From Methanobrevibacter ruminantium (GTDB lineage Archaea > Methanobacteriota > Methanobacteria > Methanobacteriales > Methanobacteriaceae): a stretch of DNA of 29,783 bases. Positions within the stretch are counted from its first letter, which is position 1; each line of letters opens with the position of its first letter. The notes under the pieces are model-generated. The model made no database searches. It was not told the DNA's origin and saw only the letters and a list, made by a program, of their open reading frames with translations. Made by a program: the position numbers and the translations under genes. The stretch lies in the NCBI RefSeq assembly GCF_016294135.1, contig NZ_JAEDCO010000022.1:1-29783 (forward strand), given 5' to 3'. Of this stretch, positions 23,921-29,783 are shown piece by piece.

Positions 23921-24709
23921 TCAAAATTCCCAATCTTCCAATCCAGTTATTTTGCCTCCAAAATTAACACTTAAAGGAGTCAAACTAGGTCTTCTTTCAA
24001 CCAATAAGCAGTATCCGTCGGTTCCCTCTTCATATTCTTCAATCAATTGAGGAACATTCATGACTGCATCATTCCCCTCATCATCGACTCTCTCAAGAAT
24101 ATTAAAATCAAGCATCCTATCTGCAAGAGTTGTTATCTTAATCTTATCAGACAATGGCTTGGAAGGAATATTCAAGTTAAAGAGGTCAACTCCTTCAGGA
24201 AGACCTTCATCCAAAACCTTTTTAACCACTTTAACAAGAATCTCTTGGGCAAAGCTATAATCTGTATCAACATACCAATTTCCCTCTTCATCCTGCTTAA
24301 AGCAATCATCATCCAAGAACAATGAACATGCAATTGCAGGCACTCCAAGTCCAACTGCTTCAAGTGCTGCACAAACTGTACCTGATGTAGTGATTTGGAA
24401 TCTGCTTATGTTGATTCCAGGATTGATTCCAGTTACAACAAGATCTGGCTTTTCATCACAAACATAATTAATACCTACATTGACAGAATCCGCGGGAGTT
24501 CCAGACAATCCATAAGCCATGTTTCCATCAGCCAATTCATACTCTTTTAAATACATATGCTTCATGATATTGACTTTGCGACCTACAGCACTGTTATTCT
24601 CTTGAGGAGCTACGACAGTAACATTTGCAAACTCTTCAAGTGCCTGTTTATTGGCTAAAATACCTGGGCCAAGAACACCATCATCATTGGATATTAAAAT
24701 GTTTTTCAT
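23921..24709 (-). CDS. surE: 5'/3'-nucleotidase SurE
   Basis: Metal-dependent survival-protein phosphatase that dephosphorylates nucleoside monophosphates. The protein has 262 residues. Starts ILISNDDG with the metal-binding Asp pair; NNSAVGRKVN carries the Ser/Asn ligand region; LSGTPADSVN, VTGINPGINI and TSGTVCAALEA are the other family blocks. The ATG at 24709 has GAGGT upstream. It may be co-transcribed with mptE. Confidence 0.95.
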   Translation of the reverse strand: MKNILISNDDGVLGPGILANKQALEEFANVTVVAPQENNSAVGRKVNIMKHMYLKEYELADGNMAYGLSGTPADSVNVGINYVCDEKPDLVVTGINPGINISRFQITTSGTVCAALEAVGLGVPAIACSLFLDDDCFKQDEEGNWYVDTDYSFAQEILVKVVKKVLDEGLPEGVDLFNLNIPSKPLSDKIKITTLADRMLDFNILERVDDEGNDAVMNVPQLIEEYEEGTDGYCLLVERRPSLTPLSVNFGGKITGLEDWEF

Positions 24710-24840
24710 AAAAAGACCTCATAAAATTTTTCTTAAATTATATTTTATTCTTAATAATACTTATAAATTCTTAAATGATTGCATGAAAAATAGAAATTAA
24801 ATAGAAATTAAATAAAAATTAATTGAAAAAAGAAAATAAA

Positions 24841-24880
24841 ATATCTAAAAATGCTTAAAGAAGTCAAAAACTTTAGATAT
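24841..24880 (-). terminator. Inverted repeat across the stop codon of the aldo/keto reductase
   Basis: ATATCTAAA (24841-24849) is the exact inverse complement of TTTAGATAT (24872-24880). The stop codon (24845-24847) lies within the first arm. T-rich sequence including a T6 run follows on the transcript. Confidence 0.4.
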
Positions 24881-26110
24881 CTTATTAATTGAAGGCATTG
24901 CAACATTCTTTACAAACTTGATTTGATAATTGAATCCCAATAATTCAAATTCTGATTTTACCCTATCCAATTCATTCGGAATGTCAAGAGACTGTGGACA
25001 TAAGCTTTTGCATCTTCCACAATGATTGCAAAGCCCTGCACTTGCTTGCTTATTGGTTATTCCACCAACAACCACATAATAATTCACCATAGCATGTGGA
25101 AGTACACCAAATGCCTTTTTATCGAATAAATACTTTTCATTATAGACATTGAAGCAATCTGGAATATTAACCCCTCTAGGACAAGGAAGACAATAGCCAC
25201 AACCTGTGCAATTGATCTTCATCATTGAATTGAAAATGCCTTGTGCCTTATCCAATACATCTATCTCCTCATCAGACAATGAACCAATTTCTACCCTTTC
25301 AGCAATTGACATGTTCTCTTTCATCTGATCAAGAGAACCCATTCCAGACAATACGCAAGTGATTTCCTTTTGATTGAAAACCCAACTTAAAGCCCAATCA
25401 ACAGAGGATTTGCTGGAATCCACCTCATTAAACAAAGCACTTACTTCTTGAGGCAATTCCCCAGCAAGAAGCCCTCCTTTTAAAGGTTCCATGACAAATA
25501 CTGCAATATCATTTTCATAGGCATATTGAATTCCACGAATTCCTGCCTGTGCATTGACATCCAAATAATTATACTGAACAAGTACCATATCCCAAGGGAA
25601 ATCATCAATTAGAGTTTGGAATTCATGTGGAGAACCATGATAAGAAAAACCGATATTCCTGATTTTGCCATCAGTTTTTGCTTTTTCCAAAAATTCATAA
25701 AGTCCTAAATCCTTGAGCCTTAAAATGGTTGACAAGTCAACGCTATGAACATAATAATAATCAATGACATCAGCCTGGAGCTTTCTTAACTGTTCATTTA
25801 AAAATGCATCCATATCCTCCCTTGACCTTACCATCCAGGAAGGCAATTTAGTGGACAGTTTAACCTTATCCCTATATTTAACTCCATCTGAACCAGACAA
25901 GCTTAAGATGTCTCCTAAAAATGATTCGCTTTCCCCACCATGATATGCATAGGCAGTATCGATGTAATTCACTCCATTTTCAATTGCAAACAATATAAAA
26001 TCCTGAGCGCTTTCACGGTCAATTGAATTGTTTTTTGTAGGGAGTCTCATTGCTCCAATTCCAAGAGGAAACAATTCATCCCCATTCCTTTTAACTACTC
26101 TCTTATTCAT
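24845..26110 (-). CDS. Aldo/keto reductase with C-terminal 2x[4Fe-4S] ferredoxin domain
   Basis: A 421-residue member of the predicted oxidoreductases of the aldo/keto reductase family that carry a ferredoxin-like tail. The TIM barrel holds the family tetrad: Asp and Tyr in YIDTAYAYHGG, Lys in LSTKLP, His in YYVHSVD. From about residue 300 the tail has CTGCGYCLPCPRGV and, later, CNHCGRCKSLCPQS, enough for two 4Fe-4S clusters. The coupling suggests electron exchange with ferredoxin instead of, or in addition to, NAD(P)H. Such enzymes are common in methanogens and clostridia; the substrate is unknown. The ATG at 26110 has AGGGGT upstream. Confidence 0.93.
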   Translation of the reverse strand: MNKRVVKRNGDELFPLGIGAMRLPTKNNSIDRESAQDFILFAIENGVNYIDTAYAYHGGESESFLGDILSLSGSDGVKYRDKVKLSTKLPSWMVRSREDMDAFLNEQLRKLQADVIDYYYVHSVDLSTILRLKDLGLYEFLEKAKTDGKIRNIGFSYHGSPHEFQTLIDDFPWDMVLVQYNYLDVNAQAGIRGIQYAYENDIAVFVMEPLKGGLLAGELPQEVSALFNEVDSSKSSVDWALSWVFNQKEITCVLSGMGSLDQMKENMSIAERVEIGSLSDEEIDVLDKAQGIFNSMMKINCTGCGYCLPCPRGVNIPDCFNVYNEKYLFDKKAFGVLPHAMVNYYVVVGGITNKQASAGLCNHCGRCKSLCPQSLDIPNELDRVKSEFELLGFNYQIKFVKNVAMPSINKISKVFDFFKHF

Positions 26111-26176
26111 TTAAACCCCTAATATACTAATAATCTGATGATATAATAAATCCCTGAAAATTATATAATAATAAAT

Positions 26177-26229
26177 CCATGATAATAATCTGATAATTAT
26201 TCTATGATAATAATCCTATGATAATAAAT
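26177..26229. repeat. 14-bp repeats at the 3' end of the metallophosphoesterase gene
   Basis: CTATGATAATAATC (26202-26215) is followed directly by CTATGATAATAAAT (26216-26229). A third copy, CCATGATAATAATC, lies at 26177-26190. The repeats encode the last residues (YYHRIIIIE) and continue past the stop codon at 26197. Expansion or contraction would alter the C-terminus of the protein. Confidence 0.6.
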
Positions 26230-27165
26230 AAAATTTGAATTAATTTTTTTCCTTAATTTCAATATTACAAGCTCACTGTCAGTTCCCCACCTAAATGGAT
26301 AATCCATGGAACCAACACCAGTTGTAACATGCAAATAACTATCCTTTCCACCAATGCTTTTCTTAAAAAGACCCATATTATACATAATTATGTTTCCTAT
26401 CCAAACGACTGGATAAAACTGTCCTCCATGAGTATGACCAGACAATTGAATGTCAAAGCCCAAACTTGAAAACATTTCCCAATTTTGAGGCACATGGAAA
26501 TTGATTATATTTACCTTATCTTCCTTGATGAATGATTTCAAATCCTCTAAACGTACAGTTTCTATCTCGCCAAAACTATAGGTGAGGCCAAAGATATTCA
26601 AGTCCTTGAATTCCATTCCTTCATTATCTAAAATGATGATTCCTGCTTTCCTGCAGGCATTATAAACATTTTCGATGCCTAGGTAAAAGTCATGGTTTCC
26701 TGCTGTAAAAACAATTGGAATATTCACATCTTTAAGTGGCAGGGAATCATCCTCTTCAACCACACATGAACCATCTGCCAAATCCCCAGATATGATAGCC
26801 AAATCACAAGAGGGAGGCAATTCATTTAGCTTATCCCTTAAGTCTAAAATGATTTTCTTATGCCTGATTGCTCCATAATGAACATCTGATAGGTGGACAA
26901 TGTTAATGTTCTGATTGATCTTGTCAAGTTCTATTGTTTTCTCATGAACAATAATCATATGAGCATGCCAATAGCTATAGATTGTTATTATAGGAACCAA
27001 TAGAAGAAGGGCAACTATAATATAAAAAGGAAGTTCCACAAAGGCTCCAATAATGTAAATGAATAGAATGTCAAAGAAGAAAAACAAGGACATCCAAATC
27101 CAAAATCCGGATATCACATCCAAGGCCCTTGTTATGAATCTTGATTTCTTCTCCTCGAAAAACAT
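26197..27165 (-). CDS. Membrane-anchored metallophosphoesterase
   Basis: Calcineurin-like phosphoesterase of the YkuE type with two N-terminal membrane spans (about residues 18-65 of the longest form). The catalytic domain follows with LSDVHYG, ISGDLADG, TAGNHDFY and LSGHTHGGQ, giving the full set of dinuclear metal ligands. The substrate is unknown; family members act on phospholipid-like or nucleotide phosphoesters. The start is uncertain: ATG at 27165 or TTG at 27180, neither with a clear ribosome site. A 33-codon ORF with its own ribosome site lies just upstream and could be translationally linked. Confidence 0.88.
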   Translation of the reverse strand: MFFEEKKSRFITRALDVISGFWIWMSLFFFFDILFIYIIGAFVELPFYIIVALLLLVPIITIYSYWHAHMIIVHEKTIELDKINQNINIVHLSDVHYGAIRHKKIILDLRDKLNELPPSCDLAIISGDLADGSCVVEEDDSLPLKDVNIPIVFTAGNHDFYLGIENVYNACRKAGIIILDNEGMEFKDLNIFGLTYSFGEIETVRLEDLKSFIKEDKVNIINFHVPQNWEMFSSLGFDIQLSGHTHGGQFYPVVWIGNIIMYNMGLFKKSIGGKDSYLHVTTGVGSMDYPFRWGTDSELVILKLRKKINSNFIYYHRIIIIE

Positions 27166-27216
27166 AGGCACTGTATTCAATAAAACAAAAAAGAGGTTAA
27201 TAAAAGCAAATATGAA

Positions 27217-27318
27217 TCATCTAATCCGCCGAACAATAAGAACAGGCACCATAAGGAAAAACTCAAATATTGCAATAAATGGAGTGGACATCAACACTCT
27301 TCTTGTTCTAAAACTCAT
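27217..27318 (-). CDS. Possible 33-residue membrane peptide ahead of the metallophosphoesterase
   Basis: The ATG at 27318 has AAAGG seven bases upstream and opens MSFRTRRVLMSTPFIAIFEF..., ending VLIVRRIR. The peptide is one hydrophobic segment flanked by Arg residues at both ends, as expected for a small membrane protein. A minus-strand TATA-like TTTTATAAA (about 27352-27360) would start the transcript near 27330. The next gene begins 51 bp after its stop. No homology is recognised; it may only be leader sequence of the metallophosphoesterase gene. Confidence 0.35.
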   Translation of the reverse strand: MSFRTRRVLMSTPFIAIFEFFLMVPVLIVRRIR

Positions 27319-27430
27319 AAGAAAACCTTTAATATTAATCTTTAAAAAGTCATTTATAAAATTATCATAATTAACCAAATAAAGAAATGAAAGTGCCGAC
27401 AAAATATTTAAGAACTATTAAAAAGAAAGG

Positions 27431-27438
27431 TTATATAT
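27431..27438 (+). promoter_or_regulatory. Promoter of the class V aminotransferase
   Basis: TTATATATA preceded by the purine-rich GAAAGG, a good box A with BRE. Predicted start near 27460, leader about 87 nt, ending in a strong GGAGGAG ribosome site before the ATG at 27547. Confidence 0.6.
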
Positions 27439-27546
27439 AGCTTGACATATTATTATAACTTTAAAATAATAATAGAAATCTAATGAAAAACAATTAAAAT
27501 TATCCACTCAAGCTCATAATTCTTATTATATATTGGAGGAGAATAA

Positions 27547-28689
27547 ATGAACGAAATATTATTAATGCTCCCTGGCCCAACAACTGCAGACCCAAGAGTA
27601 TTGCAAGCAATGGGAAAAGCTGTTGTAAACCACAGAGGAGATGAATTCGGAGAAATCTATACTGAAACCACTCAGTTAATGTCTAAAACTTTCCAAACCA
27701 AAAATGATTCTTACATCCTTACTGGTTCAGGAACTTCTGCAATGGAAGCAGCTCTTTCCAACCTTGTTAACAGAGGAGACAAAGTATTGAATGTTATCGG
27801 AGGAAAATTCGGAGAAAGATTTGCAGAAATTGCAAACTACCACGGAATTGAATCAGTCCCTTTAAATGTTGAATGGGGAACTGCTGTAACCCCGGACCAA
27901 GTGGAAGAAGCTTTAGAAGCAGATGAAGACATCAAGGCAGTAACCATGGTCCACAACGAAACCTCCACTGGAGTGGCTGCACCTATTCAAGAAGTAGGGG
28001 AAGTCATGAAAAACCACGATGCATTATTCATTGTAGACACTGTATCATCCTTAGGTGGAGACTATGTTGATGTAGACAAGTTCCACATCGACGCTTGTGT
28101 AACCGGATCTCAAAAATGTCTCGCTGCACCACCTGGACTTGCAGCTATTACCTTCAATGACGATGCATGGGCAGCATGTGAAAAAGTTGAACCTAACAAC
28201 TACTACTTAAACATGCCTAAATACAGAGCAAACGGTAACAAAACTCCTGCTCAAACTCCTTACACCCCATCAGTTTCATTGATTTACGGATTAAAAGCAG
28301 CACTTGAAGTCATTCATGAAGAAGGACTTGAAAACAGTGTAGCAAGACACCACCAAGCAGCAGCTGCATCAAGAGATGCTGTTAAAGCTTTAGGTCTCGA
28401 ATTGTTCCCTGATGAAGCTGTATCCTCTGCAACCGTAACTGCAGTAAACATCCCTGAAGGTGTAACTGACGATGATATCAGAGGAACCATGTTAAACAAA
28501 TATAAAGTTCAATTAGCTGGTGGACAAGACCATCTTAAAGGAAACATCATCAGAATTGGACACATGGGTGTAATCAATTACCAAGAATTAGCTATTACAT
28601 TTACTGCATTAGGATTAACCTTAAAAGGATTAGGTTTAGTAGAAGATGCAGGTGCCGGTGTAGCAGCTCTTGCTGATCATTACATTTAA
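27547..28689 (+). CDS. Class V aminotransferase (alanine-glyoxylate / serine-pyruvate / aspartate type)
   Basis: PLP enzyme of the alanine-glyoxylate aminotransferase branch, 380 residues. It starts LLMLPGPTTADPRVL, the branch's usual N-terminus. TGSGTSAMEAAL binds the cofactor phosphate, FIVDTVSSLGG holds the pyridine-nitrogen Asp, and TGSQKCLAAPPG holds the Schiff-base Lys. IRIGHMG near the C-terminus carries the substrate-carboxylate Arg. Archaeal members are variously annotated as aspartate or serine-pyruvate aminotransferase; the amino donor cannot be fixed here. GGAGGAG upstream, a strong box A and codons biased to AAC, ATC, GGT and CCT indicate high expression, unlike most genes in the window apart from the SDR. 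Confidence 0.93.
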   Translation: MNEILLMLPGPTTADPRVLQAMGKAVVNHRGDEFGEIYTETTQLMSKTFQTKNDSYILTGSGTSAMEAALSNLVNRGDKVLNVIGGKFGERFAEIANYHGIESVPLNVEWGTAVTPDQVEEALEADEDIKAVTMVHNETSTGVAAPIQEVGEVMKNHDALFIVDTVSSLGGDYVDVDKFHIDACVTGSQKCLAAPPGLAAITFNDDAWAACEKVEPNNYYLNMPKYRANGNKTPAQTPYTPSVSLIYGLKAALEVIHEEGLENSVARHHQAAAASRDAVKALGLELFPDEAVSSATVTAVNIPEGVTDDDIRGTMLNKYKVQLAGGQDHLKGNIIRIGHMGVINYQELAITFTALGLTLKGLGLVEDAGAGVAALADHYI

Positions 28690-28695
28690 ACCCAT

Positions 28696-28726
28696 TTCTT
28701 CTTTTTTTCTTTTTTTATTTTTCTTG
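28696..28726 (+). terminator. U-rich terminator after the aminotransferase gene
   Basis: A T-rich stretch with T7, T7 and T5 runs begins seven bases after the stop codon, without a hairpin. This is the usual archaeal U-tract terminator. Confidence 0.65.
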
Positions 28727-28803
28727 TATTACTACTAATTTTATTTTTACTTTTAAATTTTCAAATCAAGCATCTCTTTTTCAAAAAATTAACTCAAGCT
28801 TAG

Positions 28804-28884
28804 AAACATTTATATAGAATGTAATATAATTTTAACATATGGAATGTATTTTTAACATATCAATGTATCCAACATATAAATGTA
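28804..28884 (+). promoter_or_regulatory. Promoter of the GerW-like gene with AATGTA/AACATAT array
   Basis: AAACATTTATATA (28804-28816) matches the AAAnnTTTATATA consensus; start predicted near 28838. AATGTA occurs at 28818, 28843, 28862 and 28879, alternating with AACATAT at 28834, 28854 and 28871. An inverted copy, ATATGTT, lies further down at about 28923. The spacing of 17-25 bp and the overlap with the start point make this a candidate multi-site operator. The leader to the ATG at 28986 would be about 148 nt. Confidence 0.5.
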
Positions 28885-28985
28885 AATAGTAAAAAAAGTA
28901 TATTAAAAAAATATAATATATTATATGTTAATAGCAAACCATAATTAAAAATTATAGAATATTGATAAAAACAAGGAGTTAAATA

Positions 28986-29471
28986 ATGATTGATGAAGCA
29001 CCAATTAAATCAACTGTAGAAGAATTAAGAAAACTTATCCACATTAGCAATTATGTTGGAGAACCTATTGAAAGTGAAGATAAAATATTGATTCCAGTAA
29101 CTAAAGCAGCAATAGGGTTCGGTATAGGAGAACAGAAAGCTGGACAACAAATAACCGCTACTGGTGCTGGTGTAAGTGTTGAACCTGTAACCATGGTCGT
29201 TGTATCAAAAGGAAACACTGGTGCAGAGGGAATCAGAACCATAAATTTATCAAAAGGAGATAATGCTAATAAAAGTTTAAACGAATTAGGATTGATTTTA
29301 ACCGATATCCTAAAAGATGTCATCCCATCAAAAAATAAAGATGACAAATACATAAATGTCGACGATGTTACTGAAGTTGAAATCCAAGACGGAGAAATTA
29401 AGGAAAAAGCTGAAGACATAGTTGACGAAGTTGAAGATGGATTAGACATTGAAGTGGATAATGATGAATAA
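28986..29471 (+). CDS. GerW/YtfJ-family protein
   Basis: A 161-residue protein of the family named for the Bacillus spore germination protein GerW (YtfJ). Non-sporulating bacteria and methanogens also have it, and its biochemical role is unknown. The core reads YVGEPIESEDKILIPVTKAAIGFGIG, then TATGAGVSVEPVTMVVV, the family's PVT-GFG and GVSVEP blocks. The glycine run that usually separates them is replaced by EQKAGQQI. From about residue 105 a helix is followed by an acidic tail (VDEVEDGLDIEVDNDE). The ATG at 28986 has AAGGAG upstream. A DUF2953-type gene follows, matching the ytfI/ytfJ neighbourhood in Bacillus. Confidence 0.88.
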   Translation: MIDEAPIKSTVEELRKLIHISNYVGEPIESEDKILIPVTKAAIGFGIGEQKAGQQITATGAGVSVEPVTMVVVSKGNTGAEGIRTINLSKGDNANKSLNELGLILTDILKDVIPSKNKDDKYINVDDVTEVEIQDGEIKEKAEDIVDEVEDGLDIEVDNDE

Positions 29472-29569
29472 ATAAATCATCAATCTATAAGATATATCTA
29501 ATAAAAATAAATTAAAAATATTAAAATATTAAAATATTAAAACTAAAAACAATATGAAAAGGCGATGAA

Positions 29570-29783
29570 ATGAACTGCAATCTTTTTTTAATTATCCTAA
29601 TCGCCTTAATCCTCATATTTTTAATAATTCTATACAACGGAATAAGACTATTTTTAACCGTTGAAAAAGAGAAAGGCATAGTTAAATATGAATTTAAAGT
29701 AACTATGCTAAAAATAGCTATTTTTACAAGAAAAGGCACTAAAGAAATAATCGATAGCATCATGCCTAAGAAAGATGAAGATT
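29570..29783 (+). CDS. DUF2953-like membrane protein (partial, runs off the window)
   Basis: The first 71 codons are visible, open to the window end. An N-terminal membrane span (LFLIILIALILIFLIILY) is followed by GIRLFLTVEKEKGIVKYEFKV..., resembling the start of DUF2953 proteins, which have one N-terminal anchor and a strand-rich domain. The ATG at 29570 has AAGG seven bases upstream. It lies 98 bp after the GerW-like gene. The family call rests on the N-terminus and on context only. Confidence 0.6.
   Translation, partial: MNCNLFLIILIALILIFLIILYNGIRLFLTVEKEKGIVKYEFKVTMLKIAIFTRKGTKEIIDSIMPKKDED

Noticed and set aside
27059..27370. 103-codon plus-strand ORF over the metallophosphoesterase 5' end
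   Set aside because: Lys/Ile/Asn-rich antisense frame without ribosome site; the minus-strand reading has clear membrane and catalytic features.
29521..29763. 80-codon minus-strand ORF near the window end
   Set aside because: Antisense to the partial DUF2953-like gene, which has a ribosome site and a membrane anchor.

Overview
The window reads as a chromosomal segment of an AT-rich, mesophilic methanogenic archaeon, most likely Methanobrevibacter or a close relative in Methanobacteriales. The evidence is the gene set: methanogenesis marker protein 8, the tetrahydromethanopterin-pathway kinase MptE, an archaeal ATP-dependent DNA ligase, Orc1/Cdc6, Cdc48, and RtcB with archease. Archaeal box A promoters (TTTATATA type) and GGAGGTGA-type ribosome binding sites agree. 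No tRNA, rRNA, CRISPR array, insertion sequence or prophage was seen. Genus and species are inferred from memory of families, not from a search.

Layout. 1-3.0 kb: DNA ligase and thiC, both on the minus strand. 3.5-5.6 kb: a short-chain dehydrogenase (+) and a cation-efflux protein (-), each broken by one extra base in a homopolymer. 6-7 kb: a MarR regulator (+) and a universal stress protein (-). 7.2-8.9 kb: a queC-queD-queE operon for 7-deazaguanine, the precursor of archaeosine in tRNA. 9.1-12.5 kb: mmp8 and cdc48. 13.4-15.4 kb: a phytol/dolichol-kinase-like membrane protein preceded by a tocopherol-cyclase-like protein, a pairing of two families known from plant tocopherol metabolism. 15.8-16.5 kb: a Cys/His-rich zinc-ribbon protein and a small XRE regulator, divergent around three 21-bp direct repeats. 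16.6-18.6 kb: an acidic unknown protein and a methylthioinosine phosphorylase-type enzyme. 18.8-21.6 kb: rtcB, a long palindrome, a 62-residue membrane peptide, and archease (+), the RtcB cofactor. 21.7-24.7 kb: orc1/cdc6, mptE and surE. 24.8-27.3 kb: a ferredoxin-fused aldo/keto reductase, a membrane-anchored metallophosphoesterase and a 33-residue ORF. 27.5-29.8 kb: a highly expressed class V aminotransferase, then a GerW-like protein and the start of a DUF2953 protein, the pair known as ytfJ/ytfI in Bacillus.

The most unexpected pattern is at the 3' ends of genes. At least six minus-strand genes (usp, mmp8, cdc48, the tocopherol-cyclase-like gene, rtcB and the aldo/keto reductase) have an inverted repeat that straddles or contains the stop codon and is followed by a U-rich tract. 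The internal genes of the que operon lack this. Other leads are the 21-bp repeat array, the 139-nt palindrome beside rtcB, the alternating AATGTA/AACATAT array ahead of the GerW gene, and the tocopherol-type gene pair.
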